64,000 bases of DNA from Dipteris shenzhenensis (Eukaryota; Polypodiophyta; Polypodiopsida; Gleicheniales), in assembly GCA_047967505.1 (NCBI GenBank), contig CM106541.1. One strand, 5' to 3'. The position numbers and the translations under genes are program-made. Numbering within the stretch: position 1 is the stretch's first letter; the number at the start of each line of letters is the position of its first letter. The notes beneath the pieces were generated by a model. That model was not told where the DNA came from and did not search any database. It was given only the letters and a program-made list of their open reading frames with translations. Positions 1 to 10,520 of this stretch are shown here, one piece after another.

Positions 1-239
1 TAGTGGGAGTTGGAGAGGGCAAGGGACCTGACCTAGTATTGGGTCTCGGGACCAAGTGGAGACCTGTAGGGATGTGAGTGTGCTGACTCGTCTACATCTC
101 CCGAGTCAGCACAACATAAGTGACCCCTCCTACTCTTCCTTCCCTTATGATGGGCAAACCCAGGTGATGACCCCTCAGTCGAAGGGACTAGAGGGGACGG
201 CTGGACAGCTGTCGATGTAGGAGACTCGTAGGAGAGGGA

Positions 240-528
240 TTTGCTAAGGTCCTCTAGGATAGCAGAGAGAAGAAATCTCGCTGCTCCGCATCAGTCATCT
301 GTGCAACAAACTCATCAGGAGTCCCAACAAAGCCATGGGCTGCTAGCAAAGGAGTTTCCCGAGGGGTAGCACAGTGCTACGTCCAAGAGGAGTCAGGCTA
401 GGGGTAGTCACAGGGGTAGGCCCCTGAGGTGTCACCTGAGTGGAATCAAAGTCCTCTGGAGAATAGAGATCATAATGTCTCCTCCTACGAGGGTTTCCAT
501 ACTCGTTGGACATGCGACGTGATCCCAT
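240..528 (-). pseudogene. Short degenerate reading frame, unknown product
   Basis: From an ATG at 528 the minus strand reads about 61 codons beginning MGSRRMSNEYGNPRRRRHYD, with a Pro/Thr-rich middle, then hits TAG at 343-345. A one-base frame change near 358 opens a second coding-like stretch (ETPLLAAHGFVGTPDEFVAQ and onward through MTDAEQRDFFSLL) that ends at TAG near 250. The balanced composition of both pieces contrasts with the simple repeat next door, so I read this as one frameshifted gene fragment. The Arg-rich start followed by a Pro/Thr-rich linker resembles the N terminus of some retroelement gag proteins, but I do not recognise a family. Upstream on the minus strand is repeat sequence, so the original promoter side is lost or displaced. 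Confidence 0.3.
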
Positions 529-589
529 GTCTAATTTGGGGGGATTGGGCAAATGTAGACACAAACACAAAAACAAAAAACAAGAGTGG

Positions 590-1756
590 GTAAGAAGTGG
601 AAAGCATATTAGGGACAGCATATGCATAAGAGAAGGAGAAGCATAAGAGAAGCATAAGAGAAGCAAAAGAGAAGGAGAAGCATAAGAGAAGGAGAGGGGA
701 AGAGAAGAGAGAAAAAAGGGGAAAAGAAATTGAAAGAGGGGAAAAGAATTAAATATGCATAAGAGAAAAAAGAGAGAAAGCATATGCATAAGAGAAAAAG
801 AGAGAAAGCATATGCTTATGCTTATGCATATGCATAAGCATATGAGCATATGCTCATGCATAAGCATAAGCATAAGCATAGGCATAGGCATAGGCATAGG
901 CATAGGCATAGGCATAGGCATAGGCATATGATTATCAAAAGAAGAGAAAAAGAGAGGGAAAAAGAAGAGAAGGAGAAGGAGAAGGAGAAGGAGAAGGAGA
1001 AGGATAAGGAGACATATGCTCATGCATAAGCATAAGCATAAGAGAAGAAAAAACATATGCATAAGAGAAAAAGAGAGAAAGCATATGTTTGAAAGAGGGG
1101 AAAAGAAGAGGGGAAAAGAATAGAAGGAAGAGGGGAAAAGAGCATAACCATAAGAGAAGGAAGAGGGGAAAAGAGATTGAAAGAGAGGAAAAAGAGATTG
1201 AAAGAGGGGAAAAGAGATTGAAAGAGGGGAAAAGAGCATAAGCATAAGAGAAGGAAGAGGGGGAAAGTGATTGAAAGAGGGAAAAAAGAGATTGAAAGAG
1301 GGGAAAAGAGATTGAAAGAGGGGGAAAAAGAAGAGGGGAAAAGAGATTGAAAGAGGGGAAAAAGAAGAGAAGGAAGAGGGGAAAAGAGATCGAAAGAGGG
1401 GAAAAAGAAGAGAGGAAAAGAGCATAAGCATAAGAGAAGGAAGAGGGAAAAAGAGCATAAGCATAAGAGAAAAAGAAAGAAAGCATATGCTTATGCTTAT
1501 GCATGAGCATATAAGCATAAGAGAAAAAAAGAGAAAGCATAAGCTTGTGCTTATGCATGAGCATATGAGCATATGCTCATGCATAAGCATAAGCATAGGC
1601 AAATAGATATGCTTATGAAAAGAGGAGAAAAAGAGAGGAAAAAAGAGAGTCGAAAATAAGAGAAGGAAGAAGGGAAAAGAGATCGAAAGAAGAGAAAAAG
1701 AAGAGGGGAAAAGGGCATAACCATAAGACAAGGAAAAACATATGCATAAGAGAAAA
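590..1756. repeat. Purine-rich and CATATG/CATAAG simple-repeat block
   Basis: This is a composite simple-sequence block. It contains scattered CATATGCATAAG units, a palindrome-rich stretch at about 805-870 built from GCATATGC/GCTTATGC, about ten head-to-tail CATAGG hexamers at about 876-925, GAGAAG repeats at about 970-1010, and a minisatellite of roughly 20 bp (GAAAGAGGGGAAAAGAGATT and variants) at about 1085-1420. Long open frames exist on the minus strand only because the block is almost stop-free in composition; their translations are Ser/Phe/Leu/Met low-complexity and are not proteins. It ends exactly where the Helitron terminus begins at 1757. Confidence 0.85.
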
Positions 1757-1800
1757 CTAGATCTGGGCAGGTAGCTGTATTGAACTAGAATATATATAAA
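1757..1800 (-). other. Helitron 3' terminus: stem-loop plus CTAG end
   Basis: Minus-strand order is TAGTT, a 6-nt loop, AGCTA (a 5-bp stem with one G-U pair), then 15 nt including CCTGCCCAGA and the terminal CTAG, followed by T. Element 2 at 31286-31325 has TAGCT/AGCTA, restoring a G-C pair, the same CCTGCCCAGA spacer and CTAG followed by T. Helitrons characteristically end in CTRR preceded by a short hairpin and insert between A and T; the match in arrangement is what I rely on. Confidence 0.65.
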
Positions 1801-2289
1801 TGAATTTAGTGCTTCCTAAAAATTGTTGAATAATATTTTCCATTTTAACTTAATTTTTAAAGTTAATTTAGAACATAGATTTATGTAAACTTGCGATTTG
1901 AGAAGAATTAATTATGATATCAAGAAGAGCACTATAATAGTAGAAATATTTGAAATACACTACAATATTTTATAAGAGTAACAATACATGTAAATTTATG
2001 TAGTATACTTAAAAGTGGTTATCATTGGGTTTGTTTTAAATGGAGTTATATATCACTAAGAGCATGACGTATTTAAAAGCATTTTAAAATAATAGTTCAT
2101 ACATGAAATATTTTTTATTTTTTTGAAAAAATTAGTAATGCTTTGAAAACGAAAAAAATTGAGTAATATATGCTATGAATTAAGAGTCCTTCAATACTAT
2201 GATTTTACTATAGTTTGAAATAGGAAGTCCTTTACATTTATTGAAAATGGGATTCTATTTAAATATAATAGATTATGTCTCTATTTTTT

Positions 2290-2624
2290 AGAAAGTAAAT
2301 TTTTTTTGTAGATTGAGGTTATTGTAGCCATATTTCAAGTCGGTTGTGTTGAGTTCTCTTATGAATTTCTCTTCGAGTGTATCCGCTTTTCTTTTTATGT
2401 TTGTAGTGGCTAGGATTTCTGGAGTAGAATGGTTTGTACCTATTAACATCATGTTTCAATTTTAATGGAGGATTGGTTTGGTGTTGTGCTATCCATTTTT
2501 CAAGATTTTTAATTTGTCCAATATATTGTTTTTCTTTAGCAATACATAGAATAGAATATATGTAATATGGGCCTTTTGTGCCTTTTTCTTTGTCTTCTTC
2601 ACGATTTCCTATTTTAAATAGCAA
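2290..2624 (-). pseudogene. GIY-YIG endonuclease domain relic
   Basis: The minus-strand frame reads GPYYIYSI, then KQYIGQIKNLEKWIAQH about ten residues later, which fits the GIY and YIG motifs and the following helix (Y-I-Y...Y-I-G-Q-x-K-N-L). A frameshift near 2420 moves the reading frame, after which LEEKFIRELNTTDLKYGYN continues to about 2312; GIY-YIG nucleases of the homing/phage type typically end with a catalytic Glu in such a helix and an NT...GYN motif. The Arg usually found after YIG (NL..R) is replaced by Trp/Ile, so activity is doubtful even without the frameshift. It lies directly downstream, on the same strand, of the helicase relic and its linking exons. Penelope-like elements also carry GIY-YIG domains, but I see no Penelope RT nearby. 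Confidence 0.6.
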
Positions 2625-2692
2625 AATGAAGTATGATGAGTTTTTTAATGTGTGTTAGAAGATGAAGTTTGTATGTATTTTAAGATATTGAG

Positions 2693-3245
2693 TCAATAAT
2701 GTACCTGTAGGTGGCTAAATATATTGTTCTTTGGTGGAGTTGTGAAAAACTTAAAATGTTTGCCATATGGTTCTTTTGCAAAATTCAAATCAATAATGGA
2801 AGTTATATCTTCTATGGTAAATGGCAATTCTTTTATAAAGGTAAAGTGTAGAACTTCAAGGCAATAAGCTAAAATTCCTTCTAAGTGCTTATCTATTATA
2901 GCTTGTGCTTCTGTTCTCAACATCATTGGAGTAATGATATCATCCTCTTTTGTGATTTTTTGAATTATGTACTTACTTAGACCTACATTATGTTTGAATT
3001 GATATTATGTATATGTTATTTATTGTATTTTTAAAATGAAAAGTTTAATCATTTTTTATAAATAATTTTGGATTACTAACCGTTTGTTCTCATTTCTTTG
3101 TCCCCATGTTCTGCCTTCCATTGTTGTACTTCATGTTGATTGTTATCCATGAAATTCCTAAGGTCTTGTAGTGTGCTCCATCCATAAATGTATTCATTTG
3201 GTTCCTTTCCAGCCATGTTTGCAAGATGCATTTGAGCTGTATACA
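2693..3245 (-). pseudogene. Two linking exons and an intron between helicase and GIY-YIG relics
   Basis: Minus-strand exon 3236-3081 follows a good acceptor (TTTCTTGTATACAG) and is open for 52 codons (QMHLANMAGKEPNEYIYGWS and onward to MRTN). It ends at a GTTAGT donor at 3080. A 98-nt AT-rich intron ends in ATAATGTAG at 2983, and joining G to GT restores frame. The next exon reads LSKYIIQKITKEDDIITP through EAQAIIDKHLEGILAYCLEV to about 2700, where CTACAG/GTACAT is a further possible donor. The family of this segment is unknown to me. The last possible splice to the GIY-YIG exon is out of phase by one base as I read it, which may be decay or a different junction. Confidence 0.45.
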
Positions 3246-3715
3246 AGAAATAATTTTGTCCCTTTGTTCTTTTTATTGATTTTTATTGATCTTGTTGAGC
3301 CAATCGGGCTTTACTTTTGAATTGATTAAAGATCAGTGAAATAGTAATCTATTATAAATTAGAATACAAACTAATGTAAAGAAATACTACAATGCGTAAT
3401 ATTGAAAACGTACCTCGTCTGATGTTGCCATATTTTATTGTTGGTTGTTCTTCAAATAAGTTTTTTGATAGATCCTTCATATTATTTTGTATATCAAAAG
3501 TTTCTTTTAATTTGATGCTCATTGAATTTCTTATGTAGTATGAGCTCATTATAGTATCGTGTGTCATTTTGTTGGGTGCACAGTATAGTTGTGTCCTTGT
3601 CAATAAAACCGTTTGCTTCACTATCACTTATGATTAAATTACCTATGTAATATTGAATCTCTTCTACCATTGGTTGTTCTCATTATGTTTAAGAATTCTA
3701 TGTATGTTGGATCTT

Positions 3716-5310
3716 CTAGGTGATGTATTGATGTGTGAAGGAATCAAAAGGTTGTAGTTGTCCAGAAACCCGAGTTTCCAATATAGCATTTTCTACAAAT
3801 TTCATTTTCTTGCACCTTGCATTTACATACTGGAGGCAATTGGGATATATCTCTGAATAAGAGCATTTTGTACTTTCAAAAGGCTGCAAGATTGTTTGCT
3901 TACAAATTTCGCACAACTGTCTGATTACTGTGTTTAATGTTTGGCATGTCATCATTGAGATCTCATCAATTATTATGTTTTTTGAATTTTGCAATTCTAT
4001 GTATCGTTCATCTGACATTGGTAAGGAGGCACGAAACATATCATGTCTCTTTGGTAGAGCAAACTGATGATGGACAGTAGTTGCTAATCAACTTATTCTC
4101 ATTGCAGCTGCTCCTGTTGTTGCTACTAGAACAATGAATTTTCCTTGTTTTACATAATCATAAGTAATGTACTTGATCATAAATGTCTTTTCTAAACCAA
4201 GAGTACCACAAATGACATGAAGTCCTATGGGTGATCCATTAATCTTTTCGTAAATTTCTGGTTGTTCAGAAGAAAGAGTTGCATTTTCGAAGTCCTTGAA
4301 CTTGTTTATCATTTGAAGTAATTTTGTGCATGCTATGTTATGTATATTGGTATCTTCATGAAGGTCAGTTGAAGCCATGAAAGAGTTTTGAATAACACAT
4401 AATGGGTTTTTTTGGAGTATCATGTTTGTTAGTTGGTGGCAATTTTGATCAATTAGCAAGTGTACTTTGCAATATTGATCGATCAGAGATTCAATGTCTT
4501 CTTCTGTTTTTATGAGTTCTCGAATATGGCATTCTAAGAAGTAAGATTTTGTATTATTGTTTTCAGAAATGAGCTCATTCTCATTTCTAAAATTTACGTT
4601 CTTTAGTAGAAGGTTGTAAAAAAATCCTTCGAAATGATGAGCAAGGTGGTAATCTGTGAAATGTACAATCTGTTTTGATGGATATACATAATTTTCGAAA
4701 GAATCTACGATAGTTATGTTATCTTTGTTTTTTTTCTTTGACTTTTGGACATTGTATTGTTTCCAGAATTCATAGGTCAAATTTTCCATGACACTTGGAC
4801 GACCACAATATATTTCTATAGGATGCATTACAGAAACACAATGTTCACGAAGGTATTTTTGGCGCATAGATGGGGGAGAGAAGTCAATGAAATGCATAGC
4901 TTTGCTTTGTAGTATACCTATTGCTAAAGATATAATACCTTTAGAAACGTTTAGGGATATATCGATTATAGAAAGCATTTGCATTTGAAATATGTCCACA
5001 CCTAATACATTTTGTAAGTAGTCTGGATCATAGGGAACCGAGTACAACTTTCTGAATGGACTATCTATGCATGCTTTACAAGCCATTTTTTATCTATGTC
5101 CTAGGCCATTTTCTACATGCAAACTTATGAACGTATTGGATAAGTCATATGGTGTTAAACTTGATTCTAGTAGTGATATTATTGATTTTAACTTTGTAAA
5201 AGAACATGCGTTAAATTCTATTCTACCACAAAATACACAATATTGCATCTTCAAAATATATTGATAAGTAATTTGGTTCCATTCTTTTAGAAATTTATTA
5301 ATGAATAGCC
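3716..5310 (-). pseudogene. PIF1/Helitron-type DNA helicase relic
   Basis: A broken minus-strand gene. From about 5300 it reads FLKEWNQITYQYILKMQYC with a CVFC pair, crosses a TAA just before the ATG at 5086, then continues 332 codons: ACKAC, SLAIGILQSKAMHFIDFS (typical of the region preceding Helitron helicases), and a Walker A motif GTLGLEKT at 4207-4184, degenerate from the usual GxxGxGKT. After an in-frame TGA at 4088-4090 the frame continues into LATTVHHQFALPKRHD and Walker B IDEISMM (about 3970-3949). A frameshift then hides PIF1 motif III, RDISQLPPVCK, near 3862-3829. Motifs I, II and III in the right order make PIF1/Helitron helicase secure. No HUH nuclease (Rep) domain was found upstream. 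The gene once unwound DNA during rolling-circle transposition, by inference from its family. Confidence 0.75.
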
Positions 5311-5639
5311 ATGAAGAGAAACTCGGTTATAATTGTCTTTTCTTATTTTCTATGCTAATGTAGGAAGCATGTTCTCTTCTTTCAATAAGTGACCTTTTCA
5401 TATTTTTAAAGTAAATTATATGTTAAAGTAGAAGCACCTACTTTATTTTCCCGTTTTAGATCAAAGCGTTAAAAATGACTTGAAATTCACCAATTCAAAT
5501 AATCTGTAAACAAAATATCAAGGTTGTTAACACTTTATATTTTTACCAATTGGAATATAGCATATAGGAATTTGAATGTAGCATATAGCATTTCACATTA
5601 TAAATAGCTTTTTTCTTTTTGCACATAGGAGTTTCTAAT
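5311..5639. other. AT-rich internal Helitron segment shared with element 2
   Basis: No gene seen. The stretch with GTTAAAGTAGAAGCACCTAC and TATTTTCCCGTTTTAGATCA (about 5415-5465) has a diverged counterpart at about 32700-32765 (GTTAGCATAGAAGTACCTAT, then TATTTTCCCAGATCATAG), so it belongs to the element and not to the flank. Confidence 0.5.
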
Positions 5640-6775
5640 TAACATATATTTTTTTGCATGTTTTTGGTAGATATTTGAATTTGGGATATAGCATTTTTAT
5701 TTATCACTTTTTATATATATGGTAGCAATTTGAATTTAAGATATAGCACTTTTGAATTTCATACAAAGCATTTTGCATTAACAATTAGCACTTAATCATT
5801 GAGCAACTAGCATTTTTGCATTTAGCATATAGTGCTTTATATCCAACACATAAACAAATAAACTTAACCACACATTCATGTGGGGGGAGAGTCGGCACAT
5901 TTCCTCTCCAAAAATTATAAGACCAAGGAACGTGCCCTTCCTTGGGTTCATATCATTTTGCATTTTGCATTAATGTATATTTTTTGCATTTTTTTGGTAG
6001 CTATTTGAATTTGGGACATAGCATTTTCATTTATCGCCTTTTATTTTTATGGTAGCAATTTGAATTTAAGATATAGCACTATGAATTTCGTTTATAGCAT
6101 TTTGCATTAAGAATTAGCACTTATCATTGAGCAACTAGCATTTTTGGATTTAGCATATAGCGCTTTGTATCCAACACATAAACAAATAAACTTAACCACA
6201 CATTCGTGGGGGGGGAGAATCGACACATTTCCTCTCCAAAAATTATAAGACCAAGGAACGTGCCCTTCCTTGGGTTCATATCATTTTGCATTTTGCACAT
6301 ATTATTTTGCATATAGCATTTTGCAATTTGAGTTTGGGATATAGCACATAGCATTTTGCATTTTACACATGGTACTTTGTTTTTAGAAATGTATGATTTT
6401 GTATTTTGTACATAGAATTTACTCACTAGTATTTTTGCATTAGCACATAGCACTTTATATCCAACACATAAACAAATAAACTTAACCACACATTCATGTG
6501 GGGGGAGAGTTGGCACATTTCCTCTCCAAAAATTATAAGACCAAGGAGCGTTCCCTTCCTTGGGTTCATATCATTTTGCATTTTGCACTTAGTATTTTGC
6601 ATATAGCATGAATAATTTGAGTTTGAGATATAGAACATAGCACTTTGCATTTTGCACATGGTACTTTGCATTTAGGAATGTATGATTTTGTATTTTGCAC
6701 ACAATATTTTGTATATAGCATGTAGCAATTTGAGTTTGGGATATAGAACTTTGCATTTAGTATATAGTAATTTTC
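5640..6775 (+). repeat. Triple-hairpin repeat array, copy set 1
   Basis: Three complete copies start near 5866, 6188 and 6482, embedded in TTTGCATTTAGCACATAGCA-like AT-rich filler. Each copy has three successive inverted repeats: CCACA...TGTGG, then GGAGAG...CTCTCC, then CCAAGGAA-7 nt-TTCCTTGG, with constant spacers such as AAAAATTATAAGA. The short reading frames that cross the array repeat with it and are not genes. Confidence 0.8.
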
Positions 6776-9267
6776 ATTTAGGTATTAGTGTTAAAATGGC
6801 TAACATGCCATATCAACATCTTGGGTGGTTCTTGTTCTAGGTATATGTGTAACGAGCTATATGGTGTGTTGACTTTGTATGGTTTCAAGCTTGCAGAAGA
6901 GGAGCTAGGAATGAGGGGGGGCCTTCCCACACCTAGGTTAGATGGCAGAAGAGTGGGCTTCTGAGGAATGAAGGCTTCTATCTTCTTGAAAGCTTTTATG
7001 ATGAGATCCATTTGTTGAGCGATACAAAATCAGATCTTGGCAAGTACGGAGGAATTGTGAGTGGTCCAAGGTTGCAAAGAATGTGCTTAAGGAGCTACAA
7101 ACTAGAAACCCTTGTCATATACATATATTGGATGGGCACAATCAGATTGACTTTGCAAGGAATTATGATTGCTATCCTGAAAGCTTCAATGAGGAAATCC
7201 TTGTTTAGTTCTTAGAGTGAGCGTGTCATCAGTAGCATGGATATCTAGATAGCTGTGGAGGGAAACGGGTCTTTTGTGTGTTTCTGTGATATATATGGGA
7301 CTCTAAAGCATAGTAGGTAAATTGTTACAGTTCGAGCGAGTGATACACGACCCCACTCCAATATTGTTTGTGTTTGTAGCACAATTTCAAATTTTTGGTC
7401 ATTAAAAGCGAGCTTCTTTGGAAAATAGACCTGAGGTTAACTCTTAGCCCACAGTTAAGGCTGGCTATGGGGATGGGAAAAGGCCTCCCATTGGGGCCAT
7501 GTACAGTTCCCAAGGCCTAGGCAAAGACCAACACAAGGAGCAACATTGAGTGGGGAGGCTCAGACCTCCAAAACTGGCTAACTAGTAGGGGGATTTGTAA
7601 CGACCCCCCTAGATTGACTTTATGCAAGTAGCCCTATTTAAGGGCCCTTTGATGGCCCTCTTGAACTGCTGCCAGGCTGCCAGGCCTCAAGGGCAGTCCT
7701 CATTGGGCCCCACCCATGGGCACATCAATGGCCAGGTGGTTGGCCCACCATAGTCTCCACCTCTGCCCCTTTGCTGCACCTCATTGCAAGGTCTCCTTCA
7801 TGCCATGGAACTGCTCTAACAATCGCAATATGGCTTGCTTACATCATCCATACCTCTATTGATGTCATCGCCATGTGGAAGCCCTGTTTCTCCTTTGCAA
7901 TCAGGTCCTCTCTCCATGTGGATAGCATCTGGATCTCCTTCTACAAGATCTTCCCCCCAAGAAGCCCTTCCATTGCCAGGTATCTCTTCATATGTGCTGC
8001 TCACATGATAATCATCATGCTCTCCATGTGGTAGCCCTTTCTTTTCACTCTTTTCAACAATACGTGATCTAGTGAGTCCCTTGAAAGTCCAGAATTTATG
8101 CTTGTGCATCCCTGGTCCTAAAATTGACGACCCCAGAAGTAGAACCACCCCATGCTGCATGTGCCTTTGGATGTCCTCATATAGTATCCAAGAATGGTGA
8201 TACTTGCCCTCTCCATGTAGAAGTCCTAGTGTAGTCAGACATCTGTGGAGGGATGCACTAGTTATTCATCTGCTTGCCATAGGGGTTCTTGATTGTGTGT
8301 GCCACAATATGTATTCACCAGGTTCTAGACTCGATTGTGGATCCACCTTCCTATTTCTTTTGGTTAGTGGCTCATAGTGGCCTCCCAATAGGTCCATCAC
8401 TAGAGTAAATGAGGAGGGATGACACATGCCACTTCTATACAATAGGAGTTGCTGAGGATCATTATGAGGATGGCCGAGGATATGGTAGCGTGGCCAAGCA
8501 ACATATCTTATCTATAGTGATGGTCTCCCTTGCAAACCTATGGATGCAGAGAAGACTACAAACCATAGATTCAAATTTGTATGCCACCCTCATGGGTTTG
8601 GATGCAGTACTATGTGATTCAATATGGATCGCTAGGGATAGCTCTATGCTCACTGCAAGCATTCCAGGACAGATTTGGATGCTTATTTCTTGGAGTGATT
8701 AAAATTGGTGTGGGTGTTCCTAGAGTAGAGGCAACTCCCTTGAGGCCAACTTATCAGAATTCGAGAAGAAATGATGTTGGTTGCTAGAAATGCAAATTTC
8801 TACAGGTTGAAATTCGCTCACAGCTCCTCCAAACAATGTTGAATCACCACCAAACTTTGGGAGCAGCCTCAAGATCTTAGGGCAAATAGATCAAGCCAAG
8901 AATGACTGAATTTGGTGTAGAAAAATAGTCGATCTTCTCTTTCTTGCACCTGAGAGAAAATCCCTTCAATGTTGACTCAATCCTCCACCATTTTAGGATT
9001 CTCATACATAGAAATGATCAGGGAAGCAAGGGCTATCCACTCCTACAAAAAGCCCCAAATTCTAAGCGCAAAAAAAAGGGTGCAATAGGATGGCCGACCA
9101 GCCTCATTTTGGATGATATCAGAGGGCTGTTAGGCATCATGGGAGCTATGTGTACGGGTAGTATGGTTGCACAGTGGAATGACGAGCTATTGTATGCACT
9201 GTACAGACTGCATGGAGCCCTTGGTTGGATCATGGGTAGCATGACCATATGAAATTCATAGGCTGGT

Positions 9268-9298
<31 letters not shown>

Positions 9299-9680
9299 AG
9301 ACCAGCACACAAAGCAGTTCCATTTGGTGCTCTACAAGCTGAAAGCGTACGAACTATACGGACAGTCGGTATGCTAATATTAACTACTGGCCAAACAGCT
9401 GGGTTATATGGAATTGTAGGCAGATGGTATACCAAGCTGAGTACCACTTGTGGCTGTACGTGTTGTATGTATAATCCTTTATAATGCAGGACTTATAGCT
9501 TACACAATCCTTGTACAAGAGCTATCCGTGGCTGGCTATACGAATATGCACTAATGTGGTAGCATAGGAGTACCTTCTCCTTTGGTTGTGGCTGGTTTGG
9601 GTGGGCCTAGTTGGCTAGTAGCTCCCAGGCTCATAGGGGTTCATGATTGTGTTTATAGCAGCTCATGGGTTTGGATGCAA
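6776..9680. other. No intact gene; decayed LTR-element sequence, hairpin and microsatellite
   Basis: I see no convincing gene here. A perfect 7-bp inverted repeat TAGGGGG...CCCCCTA (7586-7592 / 7605-7611) surrounds TTGTAACGAC; similar sequence is often seen near the ends of plant gypsy elements. A coding-like minus-strand frame at 7816-8160 has an internal KGLPHGE/TGLPHGD repeat and may be gag spacer. A TG microsatellite lies at 9267-9296. Confidence 0.5.
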
Positions 9681-9689
9681 TCCATTACC

Positions 9690-10520
9690 TTCCAGTTTAT
9701 TGTCCTTCATTTCTTGATGCTTGGCATCCCATTTTTTGTCCTCTTTCTTGCTGTCCTTGAAACCCAAATTCTCTCTTGCATCCAAGCATTGGCTGTCTTT
9801 GCATTCTCAATCAACTTAGTCATGGAACCAACCTTGGTTTTGATGCAATAGTCACTTAACTCACTTGGTAATCCACAATAGTACCTCTATATTTGCTCTT
9901 TCAAAGATACATGCCTGTAAGAGATCAATGGTAGCAACACATCCCAAAACCTTTGAGTATAATCCTCAAGATTCTTGCTATTTTTATATGAGAAGTCATG
10001 CCAATGTGAAGTACTTCTACCTCAAGAGTTGGAGTAAGCTAGGTAGAGGAAAATAATTGTTTGAATTCCAGCCAAGTGGAAGGAGCATCTCCTTGAAGCA
10101 TTAGGTTGGTATATCACCTAAGTGCATTGCCTTTCAAGAAAGTGGAAACCTTCTTGATCTTAGATGCTTACGTAAACAAACCACCCATCAAACTGTTGAA
10201 GAAATGTGATGGCTTTGTACCTGTCTTGTACTTCATTATATGACTCAAACTTGACATGAGAACCACCATCCTTGAATTTCTTATAAACACTGGATGTTAA
10301 CTGTCCAAATGGTGACTGTACATTTAGGCATGGAAGCAAGTACTGTGGGTTGCATACATGGCTTCAGTGTCCTTTGTATTGTTTCCATTGCATCTATGTC
10401 CCATGTCGAACCCAAAATCTGTGGATTCTGTCTGGTTTGAGCTTGGAAATGCTTCAATGGAGGCATGTCTTGCACAGATGTCAAGTCCTTTTTGTGATGA
10501 GTTGATCGATGCTTGACACA
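9690..10520 (-). pseudogene. Ty3/gypsy-type gag relic
   Basis: Read on the minus strand, this is a retrotransposon gag capsid segment. KFESYNEVQDRYKAITFLQQ leads into FDGWFVYVS near 10190; one frame further on, KIKKVSTFLKGNALR, a stop in place of Trp, then YTNLMLQGDAPSTWLEFKQL run from about 10165 to 10050. That is the A..WY..L......W.EFK..F signature of the Retrotrans_gag family. A later piece, MTKLIENAKTANAWMQERIW, lies at about 9830-9750. At least two frameshifts and several stops break it. The frames 10281-10484 and 10324-10521 probably hold the N-terminal part. Gag would have formed the virus-like particle that packages element RNA. Confidence 0.55.

Larger units (their letters stand above)
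1757..6780 (-). mobile_element. Helitron-like element 1 (decayed, carries helicase relic)
   Basis: The left edge, read on the minus strand, is a Helitron-type 3' end: it finishes in CTAG (1757-1760) followed by host T, with a small stem-loop about 15 nt inside. The same terminus recurs at 31286, where the flanking DNA is unrelated, which fixes the boundary. Inside, all on the minus strand and from 5' to 3', are an AT-rich region with triple-hairpin repeats (6770-5640), a PIF1-type helicase relic (about 5310-3716), linking exons, and a GIY-YIG nuclease relic (2624-2290). I could not find a RepHel HUH/Y2 domain or the 5' TC end; the right boundary near 6780 is where the repeat array stops and is approximate. 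Many stops and frameshifts mark it as inactive. Confidence 0.62.

Noticed and set aside
343-1731. A 462-codon open frame on the minus strand and a 209-codon frame overlapping it
   Set aside because: Except for the last 61 codons they translate simple repeats into Ser/Phe/Leu/Met strings. Two different frames are open across the same repeat, so openness reflects composition.
2290-2624. Assigning the GIY-YIG relic to a Penelope-like element
   Set aside because: No Penelope reverse transcriptase motifs were found within several kb, while the helicase gene lies on the same strand just upstream. It remains the main alternative.
5866-6560. CRISPR-like array of regularly repeated palindromic units
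   Set aside because: Spacing is irregular, the spacers are themselves repetitive, the genome is eukaryotic and no cas genes are present; the units belong to the Helitron repeat.
7586-7611. Perfect TAGGGGG/CCCCCTA hairpin as a transcription terminator
   Set aside because: Intrinsic hairpin terminators are bacterial; in this plant context it is more likely a retroelement LTR or UTR feature.
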